The notes under the pieces: model-generated
Database searches by the model: none
What the model saw: the letters and a program-made list of their open reading frames with translations, nothing else
Told to the model about the DNA's origin: nothing
NCBI GenBank assembly: GCA_946478715.1
Contig: CAMLDA010000022.1
Location: 1-8,176, forward strand
Source of the DNA: an uncultured Candidatus Saccharibacteria bacterium
Lineage (GTDB): Bacteria > Patescibacteria > Saccharimonadia > Saccharimonadales > UBA10212
Direction: 5' to 3'
DNA length: 8,176 nucleotides
Position numbers and translations under genes: made by a program
Part shown: positions 1 through 4,462 of the stretch, piece by piece
How the letters are laid out: the number at the start of each line of letters is the position of its first letter
How positions within the stretch are numbered: position 1 is the stretch's first letter

Positions 1-207
1 CTGGCGCTGCCCATAACCGGCCCGGACGTTTCAATGAAAGACAGCTTTATATTTGCCAAACAGGTATCGGCAAAAGACGTGATTCCTATCCATTACGACA
101 AGATAGGCGCCAATCCTGATGTTTACGCAACGTTCGCCGGATTTTTCCCGGACGAATTCAAATATAAGTTCCATGTCCTGGCCGAAAGCCAAAGCTTAGA
201 CATCTGA
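1..207 (+). CDS. MBL-fold metal-dependent hydrolase, C-terminal fragment
   Basis: The frame is open from base 1 to a TGA at 205-207, so this is the last 68 residues of a gene that starts outside the window. The fragment contains ALPITGPDVSMKDSF followed by IPIHYD (His at about residue 31 of the fragment). This pattern resembles the end of UPF0173/YtkL-like metallo-beta-lactamase-fold hydrolases, where the last His is a metal ligand. The HxHxDH motif expected upstream is not in view, so metal binding and substrate cannot be judged; members of this group are mostly uncharacterised cytoplasmic hydrolases. It converges on the GC-rich minus-strand gene, with two hairpins in between. The family call is fairly secure; the exact function is not. 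Confidence 0.72.
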   Translation: MALPITGPDVSMKDSFIFAKQVSAKDVIPIHYDKIGANPDVYATFAGFFPDEFKYKFHVLAESQSLDI

Positions 208-213
208 CCGCCG

Positions 214-251
214 CTCACCAAAAACAATTTCTTAAAATTGGCTTTGGTGAG
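214..251. terminator. Long hairpin in a convergent intergenic region
   Basis: CTCACCAAA (214-222) pairs with TTTGGTGAG (243-251), and inside it CAATTT (225-230) pairs with AAATTG (235-240). The result is a long, nearly continuous stem with a four-base loop. It lies 6 bp after the stop of the hydrolase gene. There is no clean U-tract on either side, so it may act as an end-protecting 3' structure or a weak bidirectional terminator, not a textbook intrinsic terminator. Confidence 0.5.
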
Positions 252-255
252 GGGC

Positions 256-291
256 GGGGCGGCGGCGCGAATGCGCCGGCCGCCCCTTGTT
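256..291 (+). terminator. GC-rich intrinsic-type terminator
   Basis: GGGGCGGC (256-263) pairs with GCCGCCCC (279-286) and GGCGC (264-268) pairs with GCGCC (273-277). The loop is GAAT and one G is bulged; TTGTT follows. The stem is very stable but the U-run is short and interrupted. It is placed to stop the hydrolase transcript. Read from the other strand it would lie just past the stop of the minus-strand gene, so it may serve both convergent genes. Confidence 0.55.
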
Positions 292-298
292 CACGCCC
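288..298 (+). repeat. Left arm of an 11-bp inverted repeat bracketing the GC-rich gene
   Basis: TGTTCACGCCC is the exact reverse complement of GGGCGTGAACA at 1144-1154. The arm ends one base before the TAG (299-301) of the minus-strand gene, so on that strand it is the first sequence after the stop codon. Pairing does not extend beyond 11 bp in either direction. Confidence 0.75.
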
Positions 299-1072
299 CT
301 ACTTGCCGTACGGCGCCCGGATGACCACCACCCGCAGGTGCTGGCGCGCCAGGACCGCGATCGGCATCCGGTTGTACCGGTCGATCAGGTCCCTGGCGGC
401 GCTGCCGCCGCTGTGCGGAGCGAACGGGTCGTTCACCCGCACCGCGTACGAGCCGTGGTAGCGCTCCTGCGTGAACAGGACGTCGTGGTTGTACACGAGC
501 GCCGCCGTCATGCGGGAGTACTTGCCGTGCAGGACGTTGACCCGCTCCGGGCTGAGCTTCAGGTGGAACACCTGGTGCGCGTTCCGGTGGACCGTTACCA
601 GGTAGTTGCCGTCCGCCAGGCGGGTGTAGCTGGCCGGGATGCGCCGGTGGACGTTGACGCCGCGGGTCGCCATGAAGTCGGAGACCTGGACGGCGCGGAC
701 GTTCGTGTCCGGCGTGCCGTTGTTGAAGCCGGCCGCCCAGCCGTAGAGCAGGATCGCCAGCGCGGCCGCGAGGGCCGCGATGAGGACCGCTGCCAGCAGG
801 GAGCCGGCCCAGCGGGGCACGTGCAGCCCGCCGCTGACCCCGAAGCCGCCGTAGGGCGGCGCCGGCGCCGGCGGGGGCGGGGAGGGCGGGGCGTACGTCG
901 TCGTGCCCGGCCCCGAGCCGTTGCCGTGGTTGTTCACGGTGGCGTTAGCCTCCGCGCAGGCCCCCGCGGCGAAGAAGCCCGCCGGCGGCTCGCCGTGCCC
1001 GTACCAGAAGTGGGCGTGGTAGACCACGCCGTCGTGGACGACGCGGGTCGTCTCGGACTCCATCGTGCTCAT
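299..1072 (-). CDS. GC-rich single-pass membrane protein with Pro-rich linker, unknown function
   Basis: I do not recognise the family. The 257-residue product has a polar N-terminal part (about 1-60). A proline-rich stretch follows (about 61-74, APPSPPPPAPAPP), then one strong hydrophobic helix (about 88-112, rich in Ala and Leu). The C-terminal domain (about 113-257) has many His and Arg residues and no motif known to me. With no signal peptide, this suggests an N-in, C-out anchor, which is an inference. The start is well supported: GGAGGAGGTG lies 6 bp before the ATG, and a sigma70-type promoter sits further upstream. Third codon positions are nearly all G or C, unlike every neighbour, which points to recent acquisition or an unusual constraint. 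The overlapping plus-strand frame is long but gives an Arg/Val/Pro/His-rich product typical of the antisense of a GC-rich gene. Confidence 0.72.
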   Translation of the reverse strand: MSTMESETTRVVHDGVVYHAHFWYGHGEPPAGFFAAGACAEANATVNNHGNGSGPGTTTYAPPSPPPPAPAPPYGGFGVSGGLHVPRWAGSLLAAVLIAALAAALAILLYGWAAGFNNGTPDTNVRAVQVSDFMATRGVNVHRRIPASYTRLADGNYLVTVHRNAHQVFHLKLSPERVNVLHGKYSRMTAALVYNHDVLFTQERYHGSYAVRVNDPFAPHSGGSAARDLIDRYNRMPIAVLARQHLRVVVIRAPYGK

Positions 1073-1076
1073 ACTG

Positions 1077-1098
1077 CACCTCCTCCCCCGCGGGGGAG
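1077..1098 (-). promoter_or_regulatory. Shine-Dalgarno with abutting perfect GC palindrome
   Basis: On the minus strand GGAGGAGGTG (1086-1077) precedes the ATG with a 6-base gap from the GGAGG core, the strongest ribosome binding site in the window. CTCCCCCGCGGGGGAG (1083-1098) is a perfect 16-bp palindrome that overlaps the upstream end of this site. It could be an operator, or a hairpin that limits ribosome access. Confidence 0.6.
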
Positions 1099-1125
1099 TA
1101 GTAGGGATAAGTTGTCGAGCTGCAA

Positions 1126-1142
1126 GGAGGCCTTTAACCTCC
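1126..1142 (-). promoter_or_regulatory. Leader hairpin with a second GGAGG
   Basis: GGAGG (1126-1130) and CCTCC (1138-1142) can pair around a 7-base loop in the predicted 5' leader of the minus-strand gene. The GGAGG on the minus strand (1142-1138) resembles a Shine-Dalgarno but no start codon follows at a usable distance. It is best read as leader structure. Confidence 0.4.
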
Positions 1143-1143
1143 C

Positions 1144-1154
1144 GGGCGTGAACA
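1144..1154 (+). repeat. Right arm of the 11-bp inverted repeat
   Basis: GGGCGTGAACA is the exact reverse complement of 288-298. It lies at the edge where GC-rich sequence gives way to AT-rich sequence and coincides with the predicted 5' end of the minus-strand mRNA (about 1153-1155). Confidence 0.75.
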
Positions 1155-1159
1155 CAGTT

Positions 1160-1188
1160 AATATAACATAAAATTGATAAAAAAGCAA
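1160..1188 (-). promoter_or_regulatory. Sigma70-type promoter of the GC-rich gene
   Basis: On the minus strand TTGCTT (1188-1183) is followed by a 17-bp spacer and TATATT (1165-1160). Start-site prediction falls at the G residues near 1155-1153, giving a leader of about 80 nt before the ATG at 1072. It lies back to back with the putative promoter of the plus-strand NYN gene in an AT-rich divergent spacer. Confidence 0.65.
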
Positions 1189-1228
1189 TATATTTATACT
1201 CTTGTCAAACAAAACCGGCAAAATACTT

Positions 1229-1234
1229 TATAAT
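1229..1234 (+). promoter_or_regulatory. -10 box of the NYN gene (leaderless type)
   Basis: A perfect TATAAT ends 9 bp before the ATG at 1244, so transcription would start at or within a few bases of the start codon. TTGTCA (1202-1207) resembles a -35 box but lies 21 bp away, which is long; the -35 element is therefore uncertain. Confidence 0.5.
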
Positions 1235-1243
1235 GATGTCTAT

Positions 1244-1798
1244 ATGCGGAGAAAGAAAAAAGGCGTCTACGCTTTTATAGATAGCCAGAACCTGAACGTC
1301 AGCGTCCAGAAATACGGCTGGAAGATGAACTGGAAGAAGTTCCGGCAGTTTTTGACGGATGAGTACGGCGTGGACCGGGCCTTTATGTTCATAGGCTATG
1401 TGCCGGAGCACGAGGACATCTATGAAAAGATGCACGAAGCCGGCTATTCGGTAGTTTTAAAGCCTACCTTTGATATGAGCCGCCCCCGGCCGGAAGATAA
1501 CGGCAACAAGCCCGAAAAGCCGGTTAAGGGCAATGTGGACGCCGACCTGGTGCTGTGGGCCATGAAAGAGATGGACAATTATGACAAGGCGGTGCTGGTG
1601 AGCGGCGACGGAGACTTTTTTGCCCTGGTGGAATACCTGCAGCAGCAGGGGCGCCTGCTCAAGATTTTGACGCCTACCGGCCAGTATTCCAGGCTGTTCC
1701 ATCAGTTCGAAGAATATATCGAGCGGCTTGATAACCACCGCCGCGAGCTGGCTTATCACGACCGCCGCCCCGCTAAAAAGCCGGCTCCCAAGCAGTAA
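1244..1798 (+). CDS. NYN-domain (LabA/DUF88-type) putative ribonuclease
   Basis: The product is 184 residues from this ATG. The NYN/PIN-like fold is indicated by FIDSQNLN near the N-terminus (Asp13), GNVDADLVLWAM (Asp99, Asp101) and LVSGDGDF (Asp122, Asp124). These acidic residues coordinate Mg2+ in related nucleases, so a cytoplasmic RNA-cleaving role is likely, though the substrate is unknown. The C-terminal 20 or so residues are basic (RRPAKKPAPKQ) and could bind RNA. An upstream in-frame TTG at 1202 would add 14 residues. I prefer 1244 because a perfect TATAAT lies between the two and no Shine-Dalgarno precedes either. The gene appears to be monocistronic, divergent from the GC-rich gene, and ends 41 bp before the GH1 gene, which has its own -10. 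Confidence 0.85.
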   Translation: MRRKKKGVYAFIDSQNLNVSVQKYGWKMNWKKFRQFLTDEYGVDRAFMFIGYVPEHEDIYEKMHEAGYSVVLKPTFDMSRPRPEDNGNKPEKPVKGNVDADLVLWAMKEMDNYDKAVLVSGDGDFFALVEYLQQQGRLLKILTPTGQYSRLFHQFEEYIERLDNHRRELAYHDRRPAKKPAPKQ

Positions 1799-1799
1799 A

Positions 1800-1829
1800 C
1801 TGGCACGGCTATCGTTTTACGGATACAAT
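1800..1829 (+). promoter_or_regulatory. Promoter of the GH1 gene (leaderless type)
   Basis: CTGGCA (1800-1805) and TACAAT (1824-1829) are separated by 18 bp. The -10 box ends 10 bp before the ATG at 1840, giving a leader of only a few nucleotides. No Shine-Dalgarno is visible before that ATG, which fits leaderless translation. Confidence 0.5.
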
Positions 1830-1839
1830 AAGCTTTAAG

Positions 1840-2622
1840 ATGCCAGAAGACCCCCAGGACACGCAGACGGGCTTTCCAAAGGACTTCCTGTGGGGCGCCA
1901 GCACATCGGCGCACCAGGTGGAAGGCGGCAACCATAGCCAATGGACCGTATGGGAACTGGGCCACGCCGCGCAGCTGGCCAAAACGGCCCAGAAAAGATA
2001 CGGCCACCTGCCTAACTGGGAAGATATAAAAAAGCAGGCGCAGGACCCCAATAATTATGTCAGCGGCCGGGCCATAGACCACTACAGGCTATACGAAGAA
2101 GACTTCAAATTTATCAAGAGACTTAATCTGAACACCTTCCGTTTCGGGGTGGAATGGTCCCGTTTGGAGCCGGAAGAGGGCGTGTGGAACCAGGAGGCCC
2201 TGGACCATTACGCGGCTTATATCCAAAAGCTCAAAGATATGGATATAGAGCCGGTAATTAACCTTTGGCACTGGACGGAGCCGGTATGGTTCGCCGAAAA
2301 AGGCGGTTTTACCAAAGCCGCTAACTTAAAGTATTTTGACCGGTTTGTCAGCAAGATATGCAGCGAGTACGGGCATCTGCTGCGCTACGTTATCACTCTG
2401 AACGAACCGAATAATTACGTGTCTTTCGGCTATCTGGTTGGAAGCTGGCCGCCAGGCGAAAAGAACAACCTTTGGCATGCCGGCCAAACTTACTGGCACC
2501 TGGTGCGCGCTCATCGCCGGGCCTACCGGATAATCAAGAAGCGCCATCCGGAAATGCAGGTAGGAATCGCCGCCCAGCTGGCTAACATCCAAGCCAAGCA
2601 CCCCCATAACCTGTTCGACTAG
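1840..2622 (+). CDS. Glycoside hydrolase family 1 (beta-glucosidase-like), N-terminal half, ended by in-frame TAG
   Basis: This is the first 260 residues of a GH1 (beta/alpha)8-barrel enzyme that would hydrolyse beta-linked glucosides or galactosides by a retaining mechanism. Visible family marks are FPKDFLWGASTSAHQVEG near the N-terminus (Gln27, sugar-binding), FRFGVEWSRLEP (about 101-111), NLWHWTEP (His144) and LNEPNNY with the acid/base Glu189. The frame stops at TAG 2620-2622 and continues without any shift in the next entry, which carries the nucleophile. Joined, the protein would be 427 residues, close to normal for GH1. No signal peptide is seen, so it is probably cytoplasmic. A GAG or CAG to TAG change is the simplest explanation; sequencing error, pseudogene, readthrough and a genuine two-part enzyme all remain possible. 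Other genes here end in TAG, so recoding of TAG is unlikely. Confidence 0.82.
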   Translation: MPEDPQDTQTGFPKDFLWGASTSAHQVEGGNHSQWTVWELGHAAQLAKTAQKRYGHLPNWEDIKKQAQDPNNYVSGRAIDHYRLYEEDFKFIKRLNLNTFRFGVEWSRLEPEEGVWNQEALDHYAAYIQKLKDMDIEPVINLWHWTEPVWFAEKGGFTKAANLKYFDRFVSKICSEYGHLLRYVITLNEPNNYVSFGYLVGSWPPGEKNNLWHAGQTYWHLVRAHRRAYRIIKKRHPEMQVGIAAQLANIQAKHPHNLFD

Positions 2623-2629
2623 ATGTCGA
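2615..2629 (+). other. In-frame amber codon at the GH1 split, inside a small inverted repeat
   Basis: TCGAC (2615-2619) and GTCGA (2625-2629) can pair around a five-base loop TAGAT that contains the stop codon (2620-2622) and the first two bases of the ATG that follows directly. The stem is short, so a structural role is uncertain, but stop and restart are abutting, as needed for translational reinitiation. Confidence 0.45.
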
Positions 2630-3123
2630 CAAAAGTCATGCGTTATTTCTGGAACTGGTGGTTTTTGCGGCGAATCCGCCGCCAGCAGGATTTCGTGGGC
2701 TTTAATTACTATTTTTCCGACTACTACACCGGGCTTTTTAAGCGGGAAAACCCCAATACGCCCCTGAGCGATCTGGGCTGGTATATGGAGCCCGAAGGCC
2801 TGTACCCTCTGTTGCTTAGGATCTGGTCGCGATATAAGAAGCCGATTATCGTAACCGAGAACGGCGTGGCGGACGCCCGGGACGAATACCGCCGGTGGTG
2901 GATAGAGGAAAGCATCGTGGCTATGGAGCGGGCTATGAGCGAAGGTGTTAAGATAAAGGGCTATTTCCACTGGAGCCTGCTGGATAACTTCGAATGGTCC
3001 GACGGCTTCTGGCCTAAGTTCGGGCTGGTAGAAGTGGATAGGGCGCACGGGATGAAACGTACGCTACGCCCAAGCGCCAAGTGGTTCGCTTCTAAAATAG
3101 AAGAGTTATCACACAAGAAATAA
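2623..3123 (+). CDS. Glycoside hydrolase family 1, C-terminal half
   Basis: These 166 residues continue the same frame straight after the TAG. They contain the rest of the barrel: FVGFNYY (about 24-30), IIVTENGVAD with the nucleophile Glu79 (about 340 in the joined protein), GYFHWSLLDNFEW (about 113-125, aglycone and sugar-binding wall) and FGLVEVDR. Alone it lacks the acid/base Glu and could not be a complete enzyme. An ATG lies directly behind the TAG, so reinitiation could yield this half separately and the halves might associate. No promoter or Shine-Dalgarno is evident for it. The coding pattern has not visibly decayed: no further stops or frameshifts are present, so any inactivation is recent. 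Confidence 0.8.
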   Translation: MSTKVMRYFWNWWFLRRIRRQQDFVGFNYYFSDYYTGLFKRENPNTPLSDLGWYMEPEGLYPLLLRIWSRYKKPIIVTENGVADARDEYRRWWIEESIVAMERAMSEGVKIKGYFHWSLLDNFEWSDGFWPKFGLVEVDRAHGMKRTLRPSAKWFASKIEELSHKK

Positions 3124-3125
3124 GC

Positions 3126-3154
3126 TTGACCTTTTTGCCAATCTGTGCTAGTAT
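3126..3154 (+). promoter_or_regulatory. Strong sigma70-type promoter, leaderless
   Basis: TTGACC (3126-3131), a 17-bp spacer and TAGTAT (3149-3154) with an extended-10 TG at 3146-3147. The expected start site, about 7 bp past the -10, is the A of the ATG at 3161. It lies just 2 bp after the GH1 stop codon. Confidence 0.7.
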
Positions 3155-3160
3155 ATGTTC

Positions 3161-3466
3161 ATGCTCACAGAAACAAAAACACCTCAAAAAAGAACTTCCT
3201 TAATACCGGCTCCCGGCCAAAGCCTGGAAGCCGCGCGTGATAATTATTTTGGTGGTACAGTACCCTCGGAAACACCTGTCCAGGCAGACGCATCCGCTGT
3301 GCAAACCGAGAGGGGAGGCAGGCTTAAGAAAGTCCTGTCCTATGGCGCCGCCGTAGTTTCTGCCGGAGCGCTTGTAGTAGTTACTAATGAAGTCGCCCAG
3401 CTGCTTGGGAATGTGGAGCATGCACCCTGGCAAAAGCCGGTGCCTGCCCAGACCCAGCACAGATAG
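3161..3466 (+). CDS. Small single-pass membrane protein, unknown function
   Basis: A 101-residue protein that I do not recognise. The first 65 or so residues are polar and probably disordered. A basic patch (ERGGRLKK) precedes one hydrophobic helix (about residues 64-86, SYGAAVVSAGALVVVTNEVA), and a short Pro/Gln-rich tail follows. Positive charges before the helix suggest the N-terminus is inside. An ATG at 3155 in the same frame would add two residues, but it sits between the -10 box and the predicted transcription start, so 3161 is the better choice. Its own strong promoter and a terminator downstream suggest a monocistronic unit. Function cannot be inferred from neighbours. Confidence 0.65.
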   Translation: MLTETKTPQKRTSLIPAPGQSLEAARDNYFGGTVPSETPVQADASAVQTERGGRLKKVLSYGAAVVSAGALVVVTNEVAQLLGNVEHAPWQKPVPAQTQHR

Positions 3467-3472
3467 CTAGTG

Positions 3473-3478
3473 TACAAT
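3473..3478 (+). promoter_or_regulatory. Isolated TACAAT -10-like box
   Basis: TACAAT is followed by GCTTTAAG, the same 8-mer that lies between the GH1 -10 box and its ATG. No matching -35 is visible and no convincing ORF follows before the terminator at 3534. If active it would make a short RNA of about 75 nt; otherwise the stretch 3467-3533 is simply the 3' UTR of the preceding gene. Confidence 0.25.
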
Positions 3479-3533
3479 GCTTTAAGTCTAACGCTACATA
3501 TGGCGTTTTATGTGTGACATTCAACCCTTGTGG

Positions 3534-3561
3534 AAAAGCGGGCAGCAATAGCCCGCTTTTT
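3534..3561 (+). terminator. Intrinsic terminator
   Basis: AAAAGCGGGC (3534-3543) pairs perfectly with GCCCGCTTTT (3551-3560) around a 7-base loop and leads into a T-run. It separates the small membrane protein gene from the mraZ promoter. The A-rich 5' arm would also let it function on the opposite strand. Confidence 0.88.
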
Positions 3562-3574
3562 ATCATAAAAACTA

Positions 3575-3603
3575 TTGCAGTGGGTAGTAGTGGGTAGTAT
3601 TAT
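3575..3603 (+). promoter_or_regulatory. Promoter of the mraZ-rsmH-ftsL-ftsI cluster
   Basis: TTGCAG (3575-3580), a 17-bp spacer and TATTAT (3598-3603); predicted start near 3610, giving a leader of about 75 nt for mraZ. Two MraZ-type boxes fill the spacer between -35 and -10, and two more lie just past the -10. Confidence 0.7.
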
Positions 3604-3627
3604 CGAATCAGTGGGTAAAAGTGGGTA
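3579..3627 (+). promoter_or_regulatory. MraZ operator: four identical AGTGGGTA boxes
   Basis: AGTGGGTA occurs at 3579-3586, 3589-3596, 3610-3617 and 3620-3627. Steps are 10, 21 and 10 bp, so all four face the same side of the helix. MraZ of E. coli is known to bind TGGGN direct repeats at 10-bp spacing upstream of its own gene and to repress the division cluster. The boxes overlap the promoter core, which predicts autorepression. Confidence 0.85.
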
Positions 3628-3690
3628 ACCAAAATAGTTACCACCACTAAAAAATAAAAACCACTAAGCAGGTACATCGAATCAATGGGA
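3602..3690 (+). repeat. Direct repeat carrying a TGGG box to the mraZ start codon
   Basis: ATCGAATCAGTGGGT (3602-3616) recurs as ATCGAATCAATGGGA (3676-3690), 13 of 15 bases identical. The second copy places a TGGGA on the mraZ ATG (3685-3687). Between the copies GGTAAC (3624-3629) and GTTACC (3637-3642) form an inverted repeat, and CCACTAA occurs at 3644-3650 and 3661-3667. Confidence 0.6.
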
Positions 3691-4044
3691 GACTACTTTG
3701 AACGCAAGCTTGACGATAAGCGGCGGCTGACATTGCCGACCGAGCTTCGTGCCGAGTTCGCGTCCGGAGCGGTCGTAACCCGCGGGTTCCAAAACTACCT
3801 GCACCTATATCCGAAAGCCGTCTGGGACGAGCTGGTTGAACCGGCGCTGCAAGGAGACATCCTTGATGAGCGTACGGCAGACCTGAACGTTCAGTTCCGG
3901 ATGGGTAAGACCGAAAGCGAAATCGATGCCAAGCAGGGCAGGATAACGCTGGAGCAGCACTTGCTGGACTGGGCCGGAATCGACCGGGAAGTCATAGCCG
4001 TGCGAGCGGGACGCTACTGGCGCCTGCAGTCGAGGGCCGCATGA
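3685..4044 (+). CDS. mraZ: Transcriptional regulator MraZ
   Basis: A DNA-binding repressor of the division and cell-wall cluster that assembles into rings through two AbrB-like swapped-hairpin repeats. Both repeats are visible: DDKRRLTLP (residues 10-18), where the usual Gly of the DxKGR motif is Arg, and DAKQGRITL (81-89), where the usual Pro after the motif is missing. At 119 residues it is shorter than the typical 140-150; the C-terminal tail after about YWRLQSRAA is absent. Four matching operator boxes overlap its promoter, which strongly supports both identity and autoregulation. The Shine-Dalgarno is poor (AGGT, 11 bases upstream), and the start codon lies in a fifth TGGG-type box. It is first in the cluster and separated from rsmH by an unusually long spacer. 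Confidence 0.92.
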   Translation: MGDYFERKLDDKRRLTLPTELRAEFASGAVVTRGFQNYLHLYPKAVWDELVEPALQGDILDERTADLNVQFRMGKTESEIDAKQGRITLEQHLLDWAGIDREVIAVRAGRYWRLQSRAA

Positions 4045-4337
4045 AGTAGCTCTTCTGGGTATAGACAAGACGCAACTTAACAATCTGGTAGCAAGAAACT
4101 GACAATAAAGCGGAATCTTCGTTCGTAATCTTCGAGATCAGCTAATTGGCAGTCAGCCGGCGTGTATAAGGACCACCGTTACCAAAACCTTCGCACATTT
4201 TTCATTTGTAACACCTCCCAAAACTCCACCTCACAAAAGTCTCTCTCAAAAGAACTTTTCTGGAGCCTCGCAGCAAGAATCATTTGATTCGCGCTCAAAG
4301 CTCCTCTAAAATCCTGCTCCTAACCTAAGCAGGAAAA

Positions 4338-4462
4338 CAAAAACAAAAACCACAAAAAAACAAAAAGCTGGCTGCTGATTAGGTGACCTTGACCCAAACC
4401 CTTGCGCAAAAAGCGCCCGGGTTTGGTGTTGAACCCAAAAACAAACACAAAAACAAAAACCA
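4338..4462 (+). repeat. Exact 15-bp repeat inside two A/C-only tracts
   Basis: CAAAAACAAAAACCA occurs at 4338-4352 and 4448-4462. Each copy is inside a 33-base run of only A and C (4334-4366 and 4432-4464). The second run ends two bases before the rsmH ATG, where a Shine-Dalgarno would normally lie, and would keep the start region unstructured. Low complexity makes the exact match less surprising. Confidence 0.6.
4394..4426 (+). promoter_or_regulatory. Stable hairpin upstream of rsmH
   Basis: CCAAACCC (4394-4401) pairs with GGGTTTGG (4419-4426), and GCGC (4404-4407) with GCGC (4413-4416) around an AAAAA loop. No T-run follows, so it is not a standard terminator. GGGTT (4419-4423) can instead pair with AACCC (4432-4436), a mutually exclusive fold. 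An mraW RNA motif is known upstream of this gene in Actinobacteria; whether this is related is untested. Confidence 0.5.

Noticed and set aside
287..1171. Long plus-strand frame (294 codons) opposite the GC-rich gene
   Set aside because: It starts at a non-ATG codon with no ribosome site and gives an Arg/Val/Pro/His-rich product typical of the antisense of GC-rich coding sequence. The minus frame has a promoter, Shine-Dalgarno and a membrane helix.
1840..3123. Reassigned stop codon (alternative genetic code)
   Set aside because: TAG ends ftsL, ftsI, the small membrane protein and the GC-rich gene; TGA ends mraZ and the hydrolase; TAA ends rsmH and the NYN gene. All three behave as stops.
3490..3507. 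AACGC/GCGTT hairpin after the small membrane protein gene as its terminator
   Set aside because: The stem has only five pairs with an eight-base loop and a weak T-run; the hairpin at 3534-3561 is far better.
4146..4170. TTGGCA and TATAAG as an rsmH promoter
   Set aside because: The spacer is only 13 bp, too short for a sigma70-type promoter.
4162..4287. Plus-strand GTG-started frame of 41 codons in the mraZ-rsmH spacer
   Set aside because: No Shine-Dalgarno, no adjacent -10 in the leaderless position, and low-complexity Ser/Lys/Asn content. It reads as noncoding.
4184..4288. Minus-strand 34-codon frame with an internal GGAGGTG before a second ATG (4205)
   Set aside because: Composition of the spacer makes the minus strand purine-rich, so Shine-Dalgarno-like motifs arise easily. 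There is no promoter and no recognisable product, and the frame is short.
4338..4462. CRISPR-like or satellite repeat
   Set aside because: Only two copies of a low-complexity 15-mer, with no palindromic repeat, no regular spacers and no cas genes.
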